NCBI RefSeq assembly: GCF_001460635.1
Contig: NZ_LN907858.1
Location: 1,364,001-1,428,000, forward strand
Origin: Helicobacter typhlonius
GTDB lineage: Bacteria > Campylobacterota > Campylobacteria > Campylobacterales > Helicobacteraceae
DNA: 64,000 nucleotides
Direction: 5' to 3'
Shown here: piece by piece, positions 55,956 through 64,000 of the stretch
How the letters are laid out: every line of letters begins with the position of its first letter
Position numbering within the stretch: the stretch's first letter is position 1
The notes under the pieces: generated by a model
Database searches by the model: none
What the model was told of the DNA's origin: nothing
The model's input: only the letters and a program-made list of their open reading frames with translations
Position numbers and translations under genes: made by a program

Positions 55956-57497
55956 TTACATCACACTTTTTGCAATCTCTAATTTTTTAGATTCTAAATC
56001 CCCTCCATAACATAGCTTTAATACATAAAATACGCCAACAAGGGCTACCGACCCTACGATAAAGGCTAAAATTGTGCTTTGAAAATACGAAACCACGATA
56101 AAACTTAGAGCCGCACATAATGCGGTGATTGTCGCATATGGAAACTGCGTGATGAAGTGACTTTGCACAGAGCAGCCAGCACCGACAGATGAGAGAATAG
56201 TCGTATCCGAAATAGGCGAAGTATGGTCGCCATAAACTGCGCCAGATAAAATCGCAGATATTGCCAAAAACACATCACTTCCGCCACTTTGTAGTGCAAT
56301 CTCCATACCAATAGGCAACATAATAGCAAATGTCCCCCAACTCGTGCCTGTGCAAAATGCGATAAATGCCGAGATGAAAAATAAAAATACAGGCATAAAA
56401 ATCAAATATTCAGCACTTACAAAATCCTTTGCCACACTCGCAAGATAAATGCCTGTTTGTATATGATTCTTAATCACAGGACCAATCGCCCACGCAAGAG
56501 TGAGGATTAAAATCGCACCAAACATACTTTTTACCCCATACCAAAAAATTGCCAGATAATGTTTAGATTCTATCGTTCTAAGGGTAAGGAGCAAAGTAAT
56601 GATAAGCGCAAACATTCCACCACAGAAAAGCGAAAAAGGCGTATCTGTGTGAGCCAACATCGCAATCAAATCACCCTCGCCACTCGCCTTATATCCGCTA
56701 TAAAAAATCATAAAGCAAATACCAACAATAAGTGCAAGGATAGGCACAATGAGAAAAAATATCGCTACATTAGAAATGTGGCTGGGGGCATTTGTCTGCA
56801 AATCTTGTATATCCACATTGATATTATTGCGCATTACAGGGAGATTGACACGCCAAAAAATAGTCAAACTCACAGCAAAAAGCGCAAAAAAAGCGTAGAA
56901 ATTATTAGGTATGCTTTGCAAAAGCATCATAAAAGGTTCATCAATATTTTGCTTTGACAAAAGCCCGATATTATACGCACCCCAACTCGAAAGAGGGATG
57001 AGGATACAAATAGGCGCAGAAGTAGAATCAATAATATAAGCCAAACGCTCACGACTTGAATTATAGCTATCATTCAGCGGGCGCGCAATTTGCCCTACGC
57101 TTAAGGCATTGAAATAATCATCAATAAAAATCACCAATCCAGCCACAAACGCCACAAATTCCGAGCCTCTAGCAGAGCGGATATGTCTTTTTGCCCATTT
57201 GACAAATACACTAATCGCCCCACTATACAAAATAAGTTGCGTAATCACGCCAAGTATGATTAAAAATACAAAAATATAAAGGCTGTCTAGATTCACACCA
57301 TTGTCATAAAATACACTTACTATGGCATTAAAGATAAAATACAATGCTTGAGGGTTAAACCCATAGAGCATTAATCCACCCAAGCAAATACTTAAAAAAA
57401 GTGACAACACTACGCGCCTTGTAAGCACTACCATTATCACAGCAAAAAGAGGCACAACAAGACTTAATGCCGAATCAGCAAATCCATAGTGTTCCAC
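55956..57497 (-). CDS. NhaC-family Na+/H+ antiporter
   Basis: This encodes 513 residues from GTG 57497 (AAGGAC upstream), with 11-12 membrane helices. Family motifs: DDYFNALSVGQIARPLND, DSTSAPICILIPLSSWGAYN, CTGTSWGTFAIMLPIG, and GDHTSPISDTTILSS, the last three being the conserved transport core. Members exchange Na+ for H+, or amino acids and organic acids such as malate for lactate, so the substrate is open. It is preceded by two tRNA-Leu genes on the same strand. Confidence 0.9.
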   Translation of the reverse strand: MEHYGFADSALSLVVPLFAVIMVVLTRRVVLSLFLSICLGGLMLYGFNPQALYFIFNAIVSVFYDNGVNLDSLYIFVFLIILGVITQLILYSGAISVFVKWAKRHIRSARGSEFVAFVAGLVIFIDDYFNALSVGQIARPLNDSYNSSRERLAYIIDSTSAPICILIPLSSWGAYNIGLLSKQNIDEPFMMLLQSIPNNFYAFFALFAVSLTIFWRVNLPVMRNNINVDIQDLQTNAPSHISNVAIFFLIVPILALIVGICFMIFYSGYKASGEGDLIAMLAHTDTPFSLFCGGMFALIITLLLTLRTIESKHYLAIFWYGVKSMFGAILILTLAWAIGPVIKNHIQTGIYLASVAKDFVSAEYLIFMPVFLFFISAFIAFCTGTSWGTFAIMLPIGMEIALQSGGSDVFLAISAILSGAVYGDHTSPISDTTILSSVGAGCSVQSHFITQFPYATITALCAALSFIVVSYFQSTILAFIVGSVALVGVFYVLKLCYGGDLESKKLEIAKSVM

Positions 57498-57533
57498 GAT
57501 AGTCCTTGAGATGAAGTTAAAGAAGTGTGGTTA

Positions 57534-57620
57534 TGGTGCCGAAGGTCGGACTCGAACCGACACAGGGTTGCCCCTACTAGATTTTGAGTCTAGCGCGTCT
57601 ACCAGTTTCACCACTCCGGC
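57534..57620 (-). tRNA. tRNA-Leu (anticodon CAA)
   Basis: Class II tRNA on the minus strand with a long variable arm. Acceptor GCCGGAG pairs with CTTCGGC, the anticodon stem is CTAGA/TCTAG with loop CTCAAAA (anticodon CAA, reads UUG), the T arm contains GTTCGAGTC, and CCA is encoded. Confidence 0.96.
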
Positions 57621-57675
57621 GTAAATTATAAGAGATTCCAAACTATGATATGAATTGGATTCTATTATAGAAGTA

Positions 57676-57760
57676 TGGTGCGCTGAGCGAGACTTGAACT
57701 CGCACGGGTCGCCCCGCCACCCCCTCAAGATGGTGTGTCTACCAATTCCACCACCAGCGC
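57676..57760 (-). tRNA. tRNA-Leu (anticodon GAG)
   Basis: Class II tRNA in tandem with the preceding tRNA-Leu. Acceptor GCGCTGG pairs with TCAGCGC, the anticodon stem is CCATC/GGTGG around loop TTGAGGG (anticodon GAG, reads CUC/CUU), the T loop is GTTCAAGTC, and CCA is encoded. Confidence 0.95.
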
Positions 57761-57797
57761 ACAACCTCCCCTTATATGGGGGAGGTATTATTAAAAC

Positions 57798-58115
57798 TTA
57801 AGAAAGGAAAGGATTTGCGTAAAGAGCAATAAGAGCCAAAACCAATGTATAAATTACTTGTGCTTCAATCAACGCCAAAGCAATAAACATTGTTCCTAGC
57901 AATTTACCGCTAATACCGGGGTTTCTCGCAGTTCCTGAAATTGTCGCAGCAGCAGCGTGTCCCATACCGATAGCACCACCAAGTGCAGCAATACCAAGAC
58001 CAATCACAGCACCAGCAACTGAATATGATTTAATCATATCAATACCCATACCGCTTACATCTGATCCAAAAGCAAAACCTACCATACCTAAACACAAAAG
58101 AGCTAGAAATTTCAT
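57798..58115 (-). CDS. atpE: ATP synthase F0 subunit c
   Basis: The 105-residue proteolipid has an N-terminal signal-like extension (MKFLALLCLGMVGFAFG), then two membrane helices: GLGIAALGGAIGMGHAAAATISGTARNP with the loop, and MFIALALIEAQVIYTLVLALIAL with the proton-binding Glu84. The signal-like extension is usual for epsilonproteobacteria. The c ring drives ATP synthesis by proton flow. RBS GAGG precedes the ATG. atpE is separate from the other ATP synthase genes, as in H. pylori. Confidence 0.97.
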   Translation of the reverse strand: MKFLALLCLGMVGFAFGSDVSGMGIDMIKSYSVAGAVIGLGIAALGGAIGMGHAAAATISGTARNPGISGKLLGTMFIALALIEAQVIYTLVLALIALYANPFLS

Positions 58116-58219
58116 CTTTGCACCTCACTTTTTTTCTCAAAGTCTGTTCGGATCTATCCCCTACTAGATACTTTGGAGCGCATATTATGCCGAAGCTTTA
58201 ATAAAATAAACATTAAACA

Positions 58220-60331
58220 TTAACTTTTAACAAGTCCTAACTCGACCTTATTTTTATTTTGTGAAAGAATCTCGCACTCTAATTCGCTCACATCTTGTAA
58301 TATATCACTCAATTTTTGCCCTCTATCCTGTGTGATTTTACTAATATGCACGAGTCCATCACCACCGCGTGGCAACTCTATAAATACCCCAAAATCTGCG
58401 ATTTTTTTAATTTTCCCAATAAATCGCTCACCCACTTCATAACTCCCCCAATCTATTTTCTCACTATTCCCCACAATTTCCATAATAAATGTCTTTGCCT
58501 TCTGCACACTTTCAGCATTATCAGCATTGAGGCTTACCATACCACTATCACGCACTAAATCAATATTTACTCCAAAACGCTCGATAATATCCTTTATCAC
58601 CCTCCCTCCTGCACCGATAACTTCAACAATCTTATGCGGTGGAATCATAAAACTTTCACTCTTTGGCAATACTGCATCATTTAGCACAATCTGCGCTCGT
58701 GCAGATTCCATAATATTAAGAATATGTATGCGTGCATCTTTAGCCTGTAACAACGCCTTTTTGAGAATCTCCTGTGTAATCCCACCAAGCTTAATATCCA
58801 TTTGCATAGCCGTTATGCCCTTGTATCCACCAGCGACCTTAAAGTCCATATCTCCATCGTGGTCCTCTAACCCGCTAATATCTGTAAGCACAGCATATTT
58901 TTCTCCCTCACTCACAAGCCCCATAGCCACACCGGCGATGAGTGAATCTACACCAATTCCACAGGCACACAGAGCCAAGCTCCCCCCACATACACTCGCC
59001 ATTGAGCTTGAACCATTAGATTCTAAAATCTCCGAAACTAAACGAATGGTTTTTTTACTCTCTTGCACACTCGAATGCAAGGCATTTCTTGCTAGATTCC
59101 CGTGCCCTAGCTCTCTGCGCCCAACAGACCCTATGATACCAGCCTCACCCACACTAAAGGGCGGAAAATTATAATGAAATAAAAAATGCTTTTTGAGGCT
59201 TACCTTACTGCCTAGCCTCTCATAGCTTTGTGCGTCATTCTCTATACCAATAGTCGCACTCACTAAAGCTTGAGTCTGTCCGCGTGTAAAAAGCACACTC
59301 CCGTGCGCAAAAGGCAAAATATTTGTCTCTATGCTGATAGGACGCACATCGCAAAGCCCTCTGCCATCAGCCCTTTTTGCCAAATCCAAAATCATCTCAC
59401 GCACATACTGCCGCTTGAAACTAAGGACATATTTTTGCGCCTCACTCTGCTCTAATGCGCAATCTTTAGCAACTTGCGCTATAAGTGCGTTAATATGCCT
59501 CAAAGATTCGGACTTTGCCATAAAATCTATGGCGTGGCTCATCTGCGCTCTATACTCCCTACAAATGCGCTCCTGCAACTCGCTGTCTAATACTTTTTGT
59601 GATATTTCTAAATGAAGCGGTGGCTTTTTATATGGCGCAAACTGCTGATGATAAATCTTTGTCGCTTTTGAAATATAGTTTTTGGCTAACTCTATGGCGG
59701 ATAAAAATTCTTCCTCACTTAGCTCATTGGCGCAATCATTGGTGCGTAGAGACTTCATCTCAATCATCAAAAGCTCATCTCCGCGCCCAGAAATAAAAAT
59801 ATCACACTCGCTTTGCTTTATCTCCTCTGTATTAGGATTTATCACAAATGCCCCATTTATACGCCCTATTCGCACCCCAGAGACTGCATTTTCACGCAAA
59901 GATTCTAAGGGCAAATTTGAAATATATAAGGCTGCTGCTGCGGCATTTAGGGCATTGAGAGCTAAATCACTCTTACCATCATAGCTTAAAACTAAAATTG
60001 TAATAGAAGTATTGTATCCATAGCCCTTTGGGAAAAGCGGACGCAATGTGCGATCAATAAGCCTTGAAGTGAGAATCTCAAACTCGCTAGGCTTACCCTC
60101 GCGCTTAATGAATCCTGCGGGAAACTTGCCCTTTGCATAGGACTTTTCGATATACTGCACACTTAAAGGCACAAAGTCTTCGCTTAGCTCCTCATCTTCT
60201 TGTGTGCAAACACTCGCAAGTAGCACACTGCCGCCATTTTGGTAAAGAATCGCCCCATTTGCTGCCTTTGCCACATATTCAAGGCTGTATCGCTCGTGCA
60301 GATTCTCTAAGTTAATCTCAATATGTCTCAT
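58220..60331 (-). CDS. pnp: Polyribonucleotide nucleotidyltransferase
   Basis: This phosphorolytic 3'-5' exoribonuclease has 703 residues. Two RNase PH-like domains (FPAGFIKREGKPSEFEILTSR and later SSSMASVCGGSLAL, DISGLEDHDGDMDFKVAG) are followed by a KH domain (MIPPHKIVEVIGAGGRVIK) and an S1 domain (GKIKKIADFGVFIEL). The ATG overlaps the upstream gene by four bases (ATGA). It acts in mRNA decay; in relatives, loss reduces motility, cold growth and colonisation. Confidence 0.97.
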   Translation of the reverse strand: MRHIEINLENLHERYSLEYVAKAANGAILYQNGGSVLLASVCTQEDEELSEDFVPLSVQYIEKSYAKGKFPAGFIKREGKPSEFEILTSRLIDRTLRPLFPKGYGYNTSITILVLSYDGKSDLALNALNAAAAALYISNLPLESLRENAVSGVRIGRINGAFVINPNTEEIKQSECDIFISGRGDELLMIEMKSLRTNDCANELSEEEFLSAIELAKNYISKATKIYHQQFAPYKKPPLHLEISQKVLDSELQERICREYRAQMSHAIDFMAKSESLRHINALIAQVAKDCALEQSEAQKYVLSFKRQYVREMILDLAKRADGRGLCDVRPISIETNILPFAHGSVLFTRGQTQALVSATIGIENDAQSYERLGSKVSLKKHFLFHYNFPPFSVGEAGIIGSVGRRELGHGNLARNALHSSVQESKKTIRLVSEILESNGSSSMASVCGGSLALCACGIGVDSLIAGVAMGLVSEGEKYAVLTDISGLEDHDGDMDFKVAGGYKGITAMQMDIKLGGITQEILKKALLQAKDARIHILNIMESARAQIVLNDAVLPKSESFMIPPHKIVEVIGAGGRVIKDIIERFGVNIDLVRDSGMVSLNADNAESVQKAKTFIMEIVGNSEKIDWGSYEVGERFIGKIKKIADFGVFIELPRGGDGLVHISKITQDRGQKLSDILQDVSELECEILSQNKNKVELGLVKS

Positions 60332-60993
60332 TTGCTATCCTTTGTCGTGCTTTTATTCAGTATATCCTCAAATGCCTCATCTGTAAGTGGCACAAGCTTT
60401 GGAAAATGATGCGCCATAGAAACATAATATTCAATAGGATAGGGACAGCACACCTCATCGCAAATCTCGCCTAAAGTTTCATAAATATCCTTTGGCATAA
60501 TGGGTGCTATGGCAGTCAGGCTTTTTACATTCATATTCATACAAGTTTTTATCGCTACACTCATACGAAATCCCGTCTCCACACCCATATCAAAAAGTAA
60601 AACATCTTTGTTTTTGAGCGAGACAAGCTCCCTGCCGTGACGCAACTGATAGCGATTTTGCAATATTGCCTCCTCATATTGACGCTTTGCTTCGCCATAA
60701 ATATAATCTAGGCTTATTTCAAAGGCATTTACTAAATCTTCATTAATGATAATCTCCATAGTTTCACTTACCACCGCAATAGGGCACTCTGGATTGTTTG
60801 GTGCGGGAATAATACGCGTAAAAAGAAATTCCATTGGAATCTTAATCTTTTGAGCAAGTTCATATGCGCACTCTATGCCATCTCGCCCAATAACGAGCAA
60901 TATCGTATTTTGCAGTGGCAAGTCCTTAAGGTTTATCACATCAAAAACCGCCTGAACCACATCTTCATTTTTTTCAAATACAATGTGCTGCAA
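60328..60993 (-). CDS. Phosphoribosyltransferase-like protein upstream of pnp
   Basis: This encodes 221 residues from TTG 60993 (AAGGATAC upstream). The N-terminal half shows LLVIGRDGIECAYELAQKIKIPMEFLF and a PRTase-like KDVLLFDMGVETGFRMSVAIKTCMN loop in the position of the PRPP motif, but the acidic pair and GxTGxT are degenerate (DMGVETGF). It may thus be a PRTase relative with altered chemistry. It is coupled to pnp (4-base overlap) and lies 10 bases after lptD, matching HP1214 of H. pylori by position. Confidence 0.75.
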   Translation of the reverse strand: MQHIVFEKNEDVVQAVFDVINLKDLPLQNTILLVIGRDGIECAYELAQKIKIPMEFLFTRIIPAPNNPECPIAVVSETMEIIINEDLVNAFEISLDYIYGEAKRQYEEAILQNRYQLRHGRELVSLKNKDVLLFDMGVETGFRMSVAIKTCMNMNVKSLTAIAPIMPKDIYETLGEICDEVCCPYPIEYYVSMAHHFPKLVPLTDEAFEDILNKSTTKDSK

Positions 60994-61003
60994 CTTGTAT
61001 CCT

Positions 61004-63181
61004 TTATTCTTTGAATCTATAACTCAAACCTGTATTTGCCAAAGGCACGAAACGAAACTCAACCTTCACATACTGATTTGTAATAGGCGTAATGTCGTTA
61101 TTAGCTGTAAGTGTAGGGCGCACATCTTGAGCAAGTTTGAATCCCACACCAAAACACCGAATATCTTTGGAGATTGTAACATACCAATCCTTTAAATACC
61201 CTACGCCAACATCATAGCCCACATTCGCATCAAGGCGAAACAGCCCAAAATCATATCCTACTCTCCCACGAGCAAAGCCTGTATTACCGGTAGAGTATAA
61301 GCCTGATGAGAGATACATAGGATCAAGCTTAAAATAATAAGTAAGATTAGAATCCAACCCCCATTTGTTAAACGAGGCATTCACAGAAGCTTCGCTAACG
61401 CGTTCAAGTGAGTATGAAAAAAATGTGGAAGCACTTAAATTAAGCCCATCTATGGGTGAGAATCCAAGCTCATTTTGCAATACTTGATTTTTTGTCAAAA
61501 AGCTATCTTGCATAAAGAGACGTTGATACATACGCCAATAAAACAATTCCTTGCCATTTTTTCCATAAAAATACTGCGAAAGCCGCAAATCAACCTTATG
61601 CTTATTTTTTATCACATCAACTATATCACTAGGATTCCAATATAATGCCAAAAGTGAAGAATCTATGCCTTGTTCTAATAGTGCATTATATGCCTCATAT
61701 CGCTCATCTGAAACTGCCCTTGAAGTGTATTTATACAATGCACCACTAAAAATCGCCTCTAAATGCACAGAATGAAATAAATGCTTATAAGGACGCGCCA
61801 AATCGGAGTTTAACGAAATATTGTAGCTTCCCACCGAATAGTTAATGCGATTTTTTAGTGTCTCATTTCTCGCATCAACCAACCCTTGCGCATTTTGCAA
61901 TAAAACCGAAGTTGCATACATATCAAAACTTGCACCTAAACTTATATAATTGTTAAAAAGTGGCACAGCCACGCCTATGGGGAGCGAAATAGTATTTTGA
62001 AAATACCCATATCCATTATAGCGCGTAACATACTTGCTTTGCAAGTCAAATGTATAGAGGAGATTCTCAAAAAAAAGCGAATCTGTATAATGATGATATT
62101 GCATATGTGGCAAAACCTGAAAAGTATCCTGATTGCTGAATTTTGAGAGATCAAGATAATATTTAAAATAGGTGCCGAAGTAATTTTTGTTGCCATTAAC
62201 AAAATAATTGATACGAGATTCATACAGACGCGTATTAAACGCGGCATTGAGGCTTTTTAGGCGCATATATTCAATATCGTTCATATAGGTGATGTCCGCA
62301 TAAAATCCATCTTTTGCATCATCGCCACGCGTGAATATATGATCCGTGATGTAACTGAAAGTCCCCCCATAAATATATTGATTCTTGAGATTATTTTCTC
62401 GCATATAATCATCGGTGTTTTGAAAATAGCGCATTTGCAGAAGTGCAGTTTTATTATCCCTATCAGCAAAGGCAAATTCAAACTGCCCGCCATAACCACG
62501 ATTTGTGCGGATTTGTGGGGAGAGCGTTATATCCCAGCGGTTAAAAGGCGCAATAAACAGAGGCTGCATATACATAAAGCCCTGTTTGTTACTAAAAGAT
62601 GTTTCGGGTGCGAGTAAGCCACTTTTGCGCACATTGCCCGTAGGTGCAACAAAATAAGGCAGGTAAAATACCGGCACCGCACCTACATAAAAGCGCGGAT
62701 TCCATACGCTCATATATTCTTTCTGTGAATTATAGGTGCCAGAGCTAACATTCAAATGCCACAGCGGGTAGGTAATATCACAGCCCGAAATCACCCCGCG
62801 CTTAAAACTATAAACGCCCTCGCGCCCACTACCCTGCTTTGACATTAGCCAAATTCCCATCGTGCTTTGCAAATATAAATGTGAGAGCTTCGCCTGCTTA
62901 TCCTGCATATTTACACTTGCTTCCTCTACATCAAGATATAGCACATCACCTTGATAAATCTTCACGCCACCTTGCAGGTGCGCCTCTTTACTCTGCTTGT
63001 TATATATGATTTTATTCGCCACCATATACACATCATTATAGAGCAAAAACGCATTTCCCTCTGCGATTACCTCATCATTACGTGCTTTTACATCATCTGC
63101 GGATAAATCAAAAATATTAGTATTTTGCTGCCCATAGAGCAAGGCACACAATGCACATATGAGAAAAAAATACCTTTTCAA
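61004..63181 (-). CDS. lptD: LPS-assembly outer membrane protein
   Basis: LptD inserts LPS into the outer leaflet with LptE. The 725 residues comprise signal peptide MKRYFFLICALCALLYG, the N-terminal OstA/jellyroll (ARNDEVIAEGNAFLLYNDVYMVANKIIYN) and the long LptD barrel (VFYLPYFVAPTGNVRKSGLLAPETSFSNK signature, many aromatic-rich strands) ending with an aromatic Phe-Lys-Glu. Cysteine pairs of the E. coli type are not evident. The start overlaps the RDD gene stop by four bases. It makes envelope-building the theme of this operon. Confidence 0.93.
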   Translation of the reverse strand: MKRYFFLICALCALLYGQQNTNIFDLSADDVKARNDEVIAEGNAFLLYNDVYMVANKIIYNKQSKEAHLQGGVKIYQGDVLYLDVEEASVNMQDKQAKLSHLYLQSTMGIWLMSKQGSGREGVYSFKRGVISGCDITYPLWHLNVSSGTYNSQKEYMSVWNPRFYVGAVPVFYLPYFVAPTGNVRKSGLLAPETSFSNKQGFMYMQPLFIAPFNRWDITLSPQIRTNRGYGGQFEFAFADRDNKTALLQMRYFQNTDDYMRENNLKNQYIYGGTFSYITDHIFTRGDDAKDGFYADITYMNDIEYMRLKSLNAAFNTRLYESRINYFVNGNKNYFGTYFKYYLDLSKFSNQDTFQVLPHMQYHHYTDSLFFENLLYTFDLQSKYVTRYNGYGYFQNTISLPIGVAVPLFNNYISLGASFDMYATSVLLQNAQGLVDARNETLKNRINYSVGSYNISLNSDLARPYKHLFHSVHLEAIFSGALYKYTSRAVSDERYEAYNALLEQGIDSSLLALYWNPSDIVDVIKNKHKVDLRLSQYFYGKNGKELFYWRMYQRLFMQDSFLTKNQVLQNELGFSPIDGLNLSASTFFSYSLERVSEASVNASFNKWGLDSNLTYYFKLDPMYLSSGLYSTGNTGFARGRVGYDFGLFRLDANVGYDVGVGYLKDWYVTISKDIRCFGVGFKLAQDVRPTLTANNDITPITNQYVKVEFRFVPLANTGLSYRFKE

Positions 63182-63642
63182 TACGCAACTACCAAAGTTT
63201 TTGCAAATCTATCGTGCAAAGTCCTCGCACATTTATCGCCCAGACCAAACACATAGGTAACAAAAAGCAAACTTTCGCCCACATATTTACCACAAGCCCT
63301 AAGGAGTGTATAAATAAATGTAGGCTTATCGAGCAAATCCACGCTTACCACGCGCATTTTGCATAGAATCTTACCAATGCTACTTCCATAATACCACACA
63401 AATAGTGTATCATAGCTAATCTTTAGAATCCACACCTGCCACGCATACGCCATAGCAAAGCTTCTAAACGCTTCATAATCGCTATTAACCTCACTCATTT
63501 GTGAGAGTGTATCTAAATGGATAAGCGTAAATATAAAAGAGAGTAACACAACATCAATAAGCCACGCTAAAGAGCGCAATGTCTTATCGGCAAGATGCAG
63601 ATTCTCCCTCTCTAGCATATCTAAAATTTGCTCTTCGTCCAT
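63178..63642 (-). CDS. RDD-family membrane protein
   Basis: This encodes 154 residues with three hydrophobic helices. The RDD pattern is partly kept: RSLAWLIDVVLLSF (the Arg-Asp of helix 1 appears as LID), WYYGSSIGKILCKMRVVSVD and TLHDRFAKTLVV (HDR, as usual). RDD proteins are small inner-membrane proteins of unclear, possibly transport-related function. It is coupled to lptD by a four-base overlap (ATGA). It may help envelope assembly, inferred from position only. Confidence 0.8.
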   Translation of the reverse strand: MDEEQILDMLERENLHLADKTLRSLAWLIDVVLLSFIFTLIHLDTLSQMSEVNSDYEAFRSFAMAYAWQVWILKISYDTLFVWYYGSSIGKILCKMRVVSVDLLDKPTFIYTLLRACGKYVGESLLFVTYVFGLGDKCARTLHDRFAKTLVVAY

Positions 63643-63704
63643 ACCTTTACTCCAAGTCCTTTTGTTGTGCCACTCTTCGCCAAAGAAGTAGATTTAATGT
63701 GTGT

Positions 63705-64000
63705 CTAGTCTGCATTTTTTAACGCCCTGTAAGCAATATCATCTCTAAAGTGCATACCCTCAAAAAATACATTTTTTAGAATCTTGTAGGCATTATCTCG
63801 TGCTTGTTTTAAGCTTGAAGCAAGTCCCACAGCCAAAAGCACTCGCCCGCCATTCGCTATGAGTTGCCCTTGTGAATCTACACTCACTCCCGCATACACA
63901 ATATGCCCTAGATGCTCATCAAAGTTTTGAATCTTAATAGGCACAGAGGCGCTTGAAGTATAAGGATAATCTTTTGATGAAGCCACTACTGCTACTGCAT
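63705..64000 (-). CDS. purD: Phosphoribosylamine-glycine ligase, C-terminal part (5' end outside the window)
   Basis: The frame runs off the right edge; about 98 C-terminal residues are visible. ASKDYPYTSSASVPI, NGGRVLLAVGLASSLKQARDNAYKIL and FEGMHFRDDIAYRAL match the end of PurD, second step of de novo purine synthesis (ATP-dependent ligation of glycine to phosphoribosylamine made by PurF). The reading frame continues upstream of the GTG near 63986, which is therefore not a start. The gene order lptD-RDD-purD agrees with what I recall for H. pylori. Confidence 0.92.
   Translation of the reverse strand, partial: AVAVVASSKDYPYTSSASVPIKIQNFDEHLGHIVYAGVSVDSQGQLIANGGRVLLAVGLASSLKQARDNAYKILKNVFFEGMHFRDDIAYRALKNAD

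Noticed and set aside
57531-57764. ORF of 77 codons over the two tRNA-Leu genes (minus strand)
   Set aside because: It is antisense-free but lies exactly on the tandem tRNA sequences; the motif AGVVKLVDALDSK is a known artefact of translating tRNA-Leu genes.
1-64000. CRISPR array, prophage, rRNA operon, or known riboswitch
   Set aside because: I looked for regular spaced repeats, integrase or structural phage genes, rRNA cores and conserved riboswitch cores and saw none.

Overview
The window looks like a chromosomal segment of an enterohepatic Helicobacter (Campylobacterota; the H. hepaticus/H. cinaedi/H. bilis type). This is an inference from several signs. Gene content and local gene order match what I remember of H. 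pylori blocks: gltX2-yggT-slt-galU-hyp-murA (HP0643-HP0648), heptose genes (HP0857-HP0861) and atpE-pnp-PRTase-lptD-RDD-purD (HP1212-HP1218). Promoters are of the epsilon type, with a good TATAAT and little -35. Starts have AAGGAG-type ribosome sites. G+C is moderately low. Long poly-G/C tracts are present. Purine (purF, purH, purD) and histidine (hisH) genes point to an enterohepatic rather than a gastric species.

Layout. 1-5.4 kb: partial AAA ATPase, a small unknown gene, a Zn/Cd/Co P-type ATPase and an SLC13-type transporter. 5.4-8.1 kb: MarR regulator with a C12/G12 tract at its 3' end, RNase P RNA and two exported YwqK/MORN-repeat proteins. 8.1-14.5 kb: murA, galU, slt, yggT, gltX2 and a flagellar-chaperone-like gene, all on the minus strand. 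14.7-23.2 kb: radical SAM protein, purF, dapB, a MORN lipoprotein, trxB, hisH, an exonuclease and purH. 23.2-27.4 kb: a phase-variable type IIG restriction-modification gene, split by G14, followed by a decayed toxin-antitoxin pair. 27.5-29.4 kb: peroxiredoxin, an outer membrane protein with a G12 promoter spacer, and tRNA-Arg. 29.5-36.1 kb: gap, pgi, der, an unknown exported protein, prs and a TauE/DsbD-like membrane protein. 36.1-40.3 kb: the ADP-heptose operon gmhB-hldD-hldE-gmhA plus a cysteine-pair protein. 40.4-44.8 kb: a two-gene ATP-dependent activase/HgdB-like system. 45.1-47.7 kb: a phosphoethanolamine transferase interrupted by G12 (OFF) and a GDPD-like protein. 47.8-64 kb: ppk, a beta-barrel protein, a UbiD-family decarboxylase, rplM-rpsI, an MBL hydrolase, motAB, nhaC, two tRNA-Leu, atpE, pnp, a PRTase-like gene, lptD, an RDD protein and the 3' part of purD.

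Functional themes. Envelope biogenesis dominates: murA, slt, galU, ADP-heptose synthesis, lptD and lipid A/LPS decoration. Four long homopolymeric tracts look like switches. Two interrupt coding regions (RM enzyme and pEtN transferase, both OFF as read here). One lies between the -10 and -35 regions of an outer membrane protein gene. One sits in the last codons of a MarR regulator and gives three possible tails. Together they would let the population vary surface, methylome and possibly regulation at random. The least understood gene set is the BadF/HgdC-type activase with its HgdB-like partner.
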